Origin: Bradyrhizobium prioriisuperbiae
Lineage (GTDB): Bacteria; Pseudomonadota; Alphaproteobacteria; Rhizobiales; Xanthobacteraceae
Assembly (NCBI RefSeq): GCF_032397745.1
Contig: NZ_CP135921.1
Span: 6,374,501 to 6,438,500 of the forward strand
Direction of reading: 5' to 3'
Length of the DNA stretch: 64,000 bases
In this document: one piece after another, positions 63,667 to 64,000 of the stretch
How the letters are laid out: every line of letters begins with the position of its first letter
Position numbering within the stretch: position 1 is the stretch's first letter
Made by a program: the position numbers and the translations under genes
Notes under the pieces: generated by a model
Databases searched by the model: none
What the model saw: the letters and a program-made list of their open reading frames with translations, nothing else
What the model was told of the DNA's origin: nothing

Positions 63667-64000
63667 ATGACGCAGGAATTGCCCCACCAGGGCGCATTTG
63701 CAGTGGATTCGCCGCGTGTCGCGGCCGGAACCGGCAATATCCTTATTCTCGCGGGACTGGCGGCGCTGGGCACACTGGCGACCAGCATCCTGCTGCCGTC
63801 GCTGCCGAGTCTGGCCAAGACCTTCGGTGTTCCGACCGCATCGGTATCGAGCGCGATCAGTCTGTTTCTGGCGGCCTTCGCGGTCGGCCAGCTCATTGTC
63901 GGTCCATTGTCCGACCGGTTCGGCCGGCGCGGGCTGGTGCTGGCAGGGCTTGTGCTGTTTGTGATCGGGAGTGCGATCTGCGGGTTGGCCTCCGATCTGC
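63667..64000 (+). CDS. MFS transporter, Bcr/CflA-like (N-terminal part)
   Basis: About 111 codons before the window end. Three hydrophobic segments; GPLSDRFGRRGLVLAGLVL is the MFS motif A loop. A drug or small-molecule exporter by family. No clear ribosome site is seen near ATG 63667. The rest lies outside the window. Confidence 0.8.
   Translation, partial: MTQELPHQGAFAVDSPRVAAGTGNILILAGLAALGTLATSILLPSLPSLAKTFGVPTASVSSAISLFLAAFAVGQLIVGPLSDRFGRRGLVLAGLVLFVIGSAICGLASDL

Noticed and set aside
1..64000. Insertion sequences, prophage, tRNA or rRNA genes
   Set aside because: I saw no transposase, integrase or phage gene, nor cloverleaf or rRNA sequence. Non-coding repeats only.

Overview
The window looks like chromosomal DNA of a high-GC alphaproteobacterium of the Bradyrhizobium/Rhodopseudomonas group (Nitrobacteraceae). 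The evidence is the gene order purN-purM / CDP-alcohol phosphotransferase / HdaA / ppk / ppx / rnd / aspS, the codon use (long antisense shadow ORFs), the many LIV-type transporters and acyl-CoA genes, a NepR-like protein, and intergenic palindromic repeats of the type common in that family. I see no rRNA, tRNA, CRISPR array, transposase or integrase.

Layout. 0-5.2 kb: a truncated ABC-F ATPase, then a TetR regulator facing an SDR plus a saccharopine-dehydrogenase-like reductase, with a palindromic operator candidate between them. 5.2-7.8 kb: three small secreted His/Gly-rich proteins (one a pseudogene), a NepR-like protein and an unexplained structured element. 8-31 kb: housekeeping (ndk, TerC, autotransporter, cold-shock protein, purN/purM, membrane lipid enzyme, HdaA, polyphosphate kinase and exopolyphosphatase, RNase D, AspRS, malic enzyme) and envelope or redox genes (deacetylase, glutathione peroxidase, glycosyltransferase-like membrane protein, L,D-transpeptidase). 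31.9-34 kb: CreA and small secreted or membrane proteins.

34.1-55.8 kb is the most interesting part: an apparently undescribed, coordinately controlled catabolic locus. It encodes a LIV-type uptake system with two substrate-binding proteins, an acyl-CoA synthetase, a CaiB-type CoA-transferase, two acyl-CoA dehydrogenases, a thiolase, a PccB-type carboxyltransferase with a free-standing biotinyl domain, three unusual SDRs whose catalytic Tyr is Phe, a GST, a GSH-dependent (HCCA-isomerase-like) isomerase, a cis-3-chloroacrylate-dehalogenase-like tautomerase with all six known catalytic residues, and an HxlR regulator. Seven promoter regions in this stretch carry a 17-bp palindrome, AGTTCT-N5-AGAACT, lying at or between the -35 and -10 boxes. 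This defines a local regulon covering nearly every transcript of the locus. The logical order is uptake, CoA activation, beta-oxidation-like steps with SDRs as possible hydroxyacyl-type enzymes, and thiolysis. The substrate cannot be read from sequence.

55.8-62.5 kb: a SorC-family regulator divergent from a phosphodiesterase plus Ugp-type ABC transporter operon, preceded by a possible 22-codon leader peptide. 62.6-64 kb: a fourth Phe-type SDR and a truncated MFS (Bcr/CflA-like) transporter. Two copies of a composite double-palindrome element (7.5 and 13.75 kb, inverted relative to each other) are present. One has interrupted a His-rich secreted protein gene.
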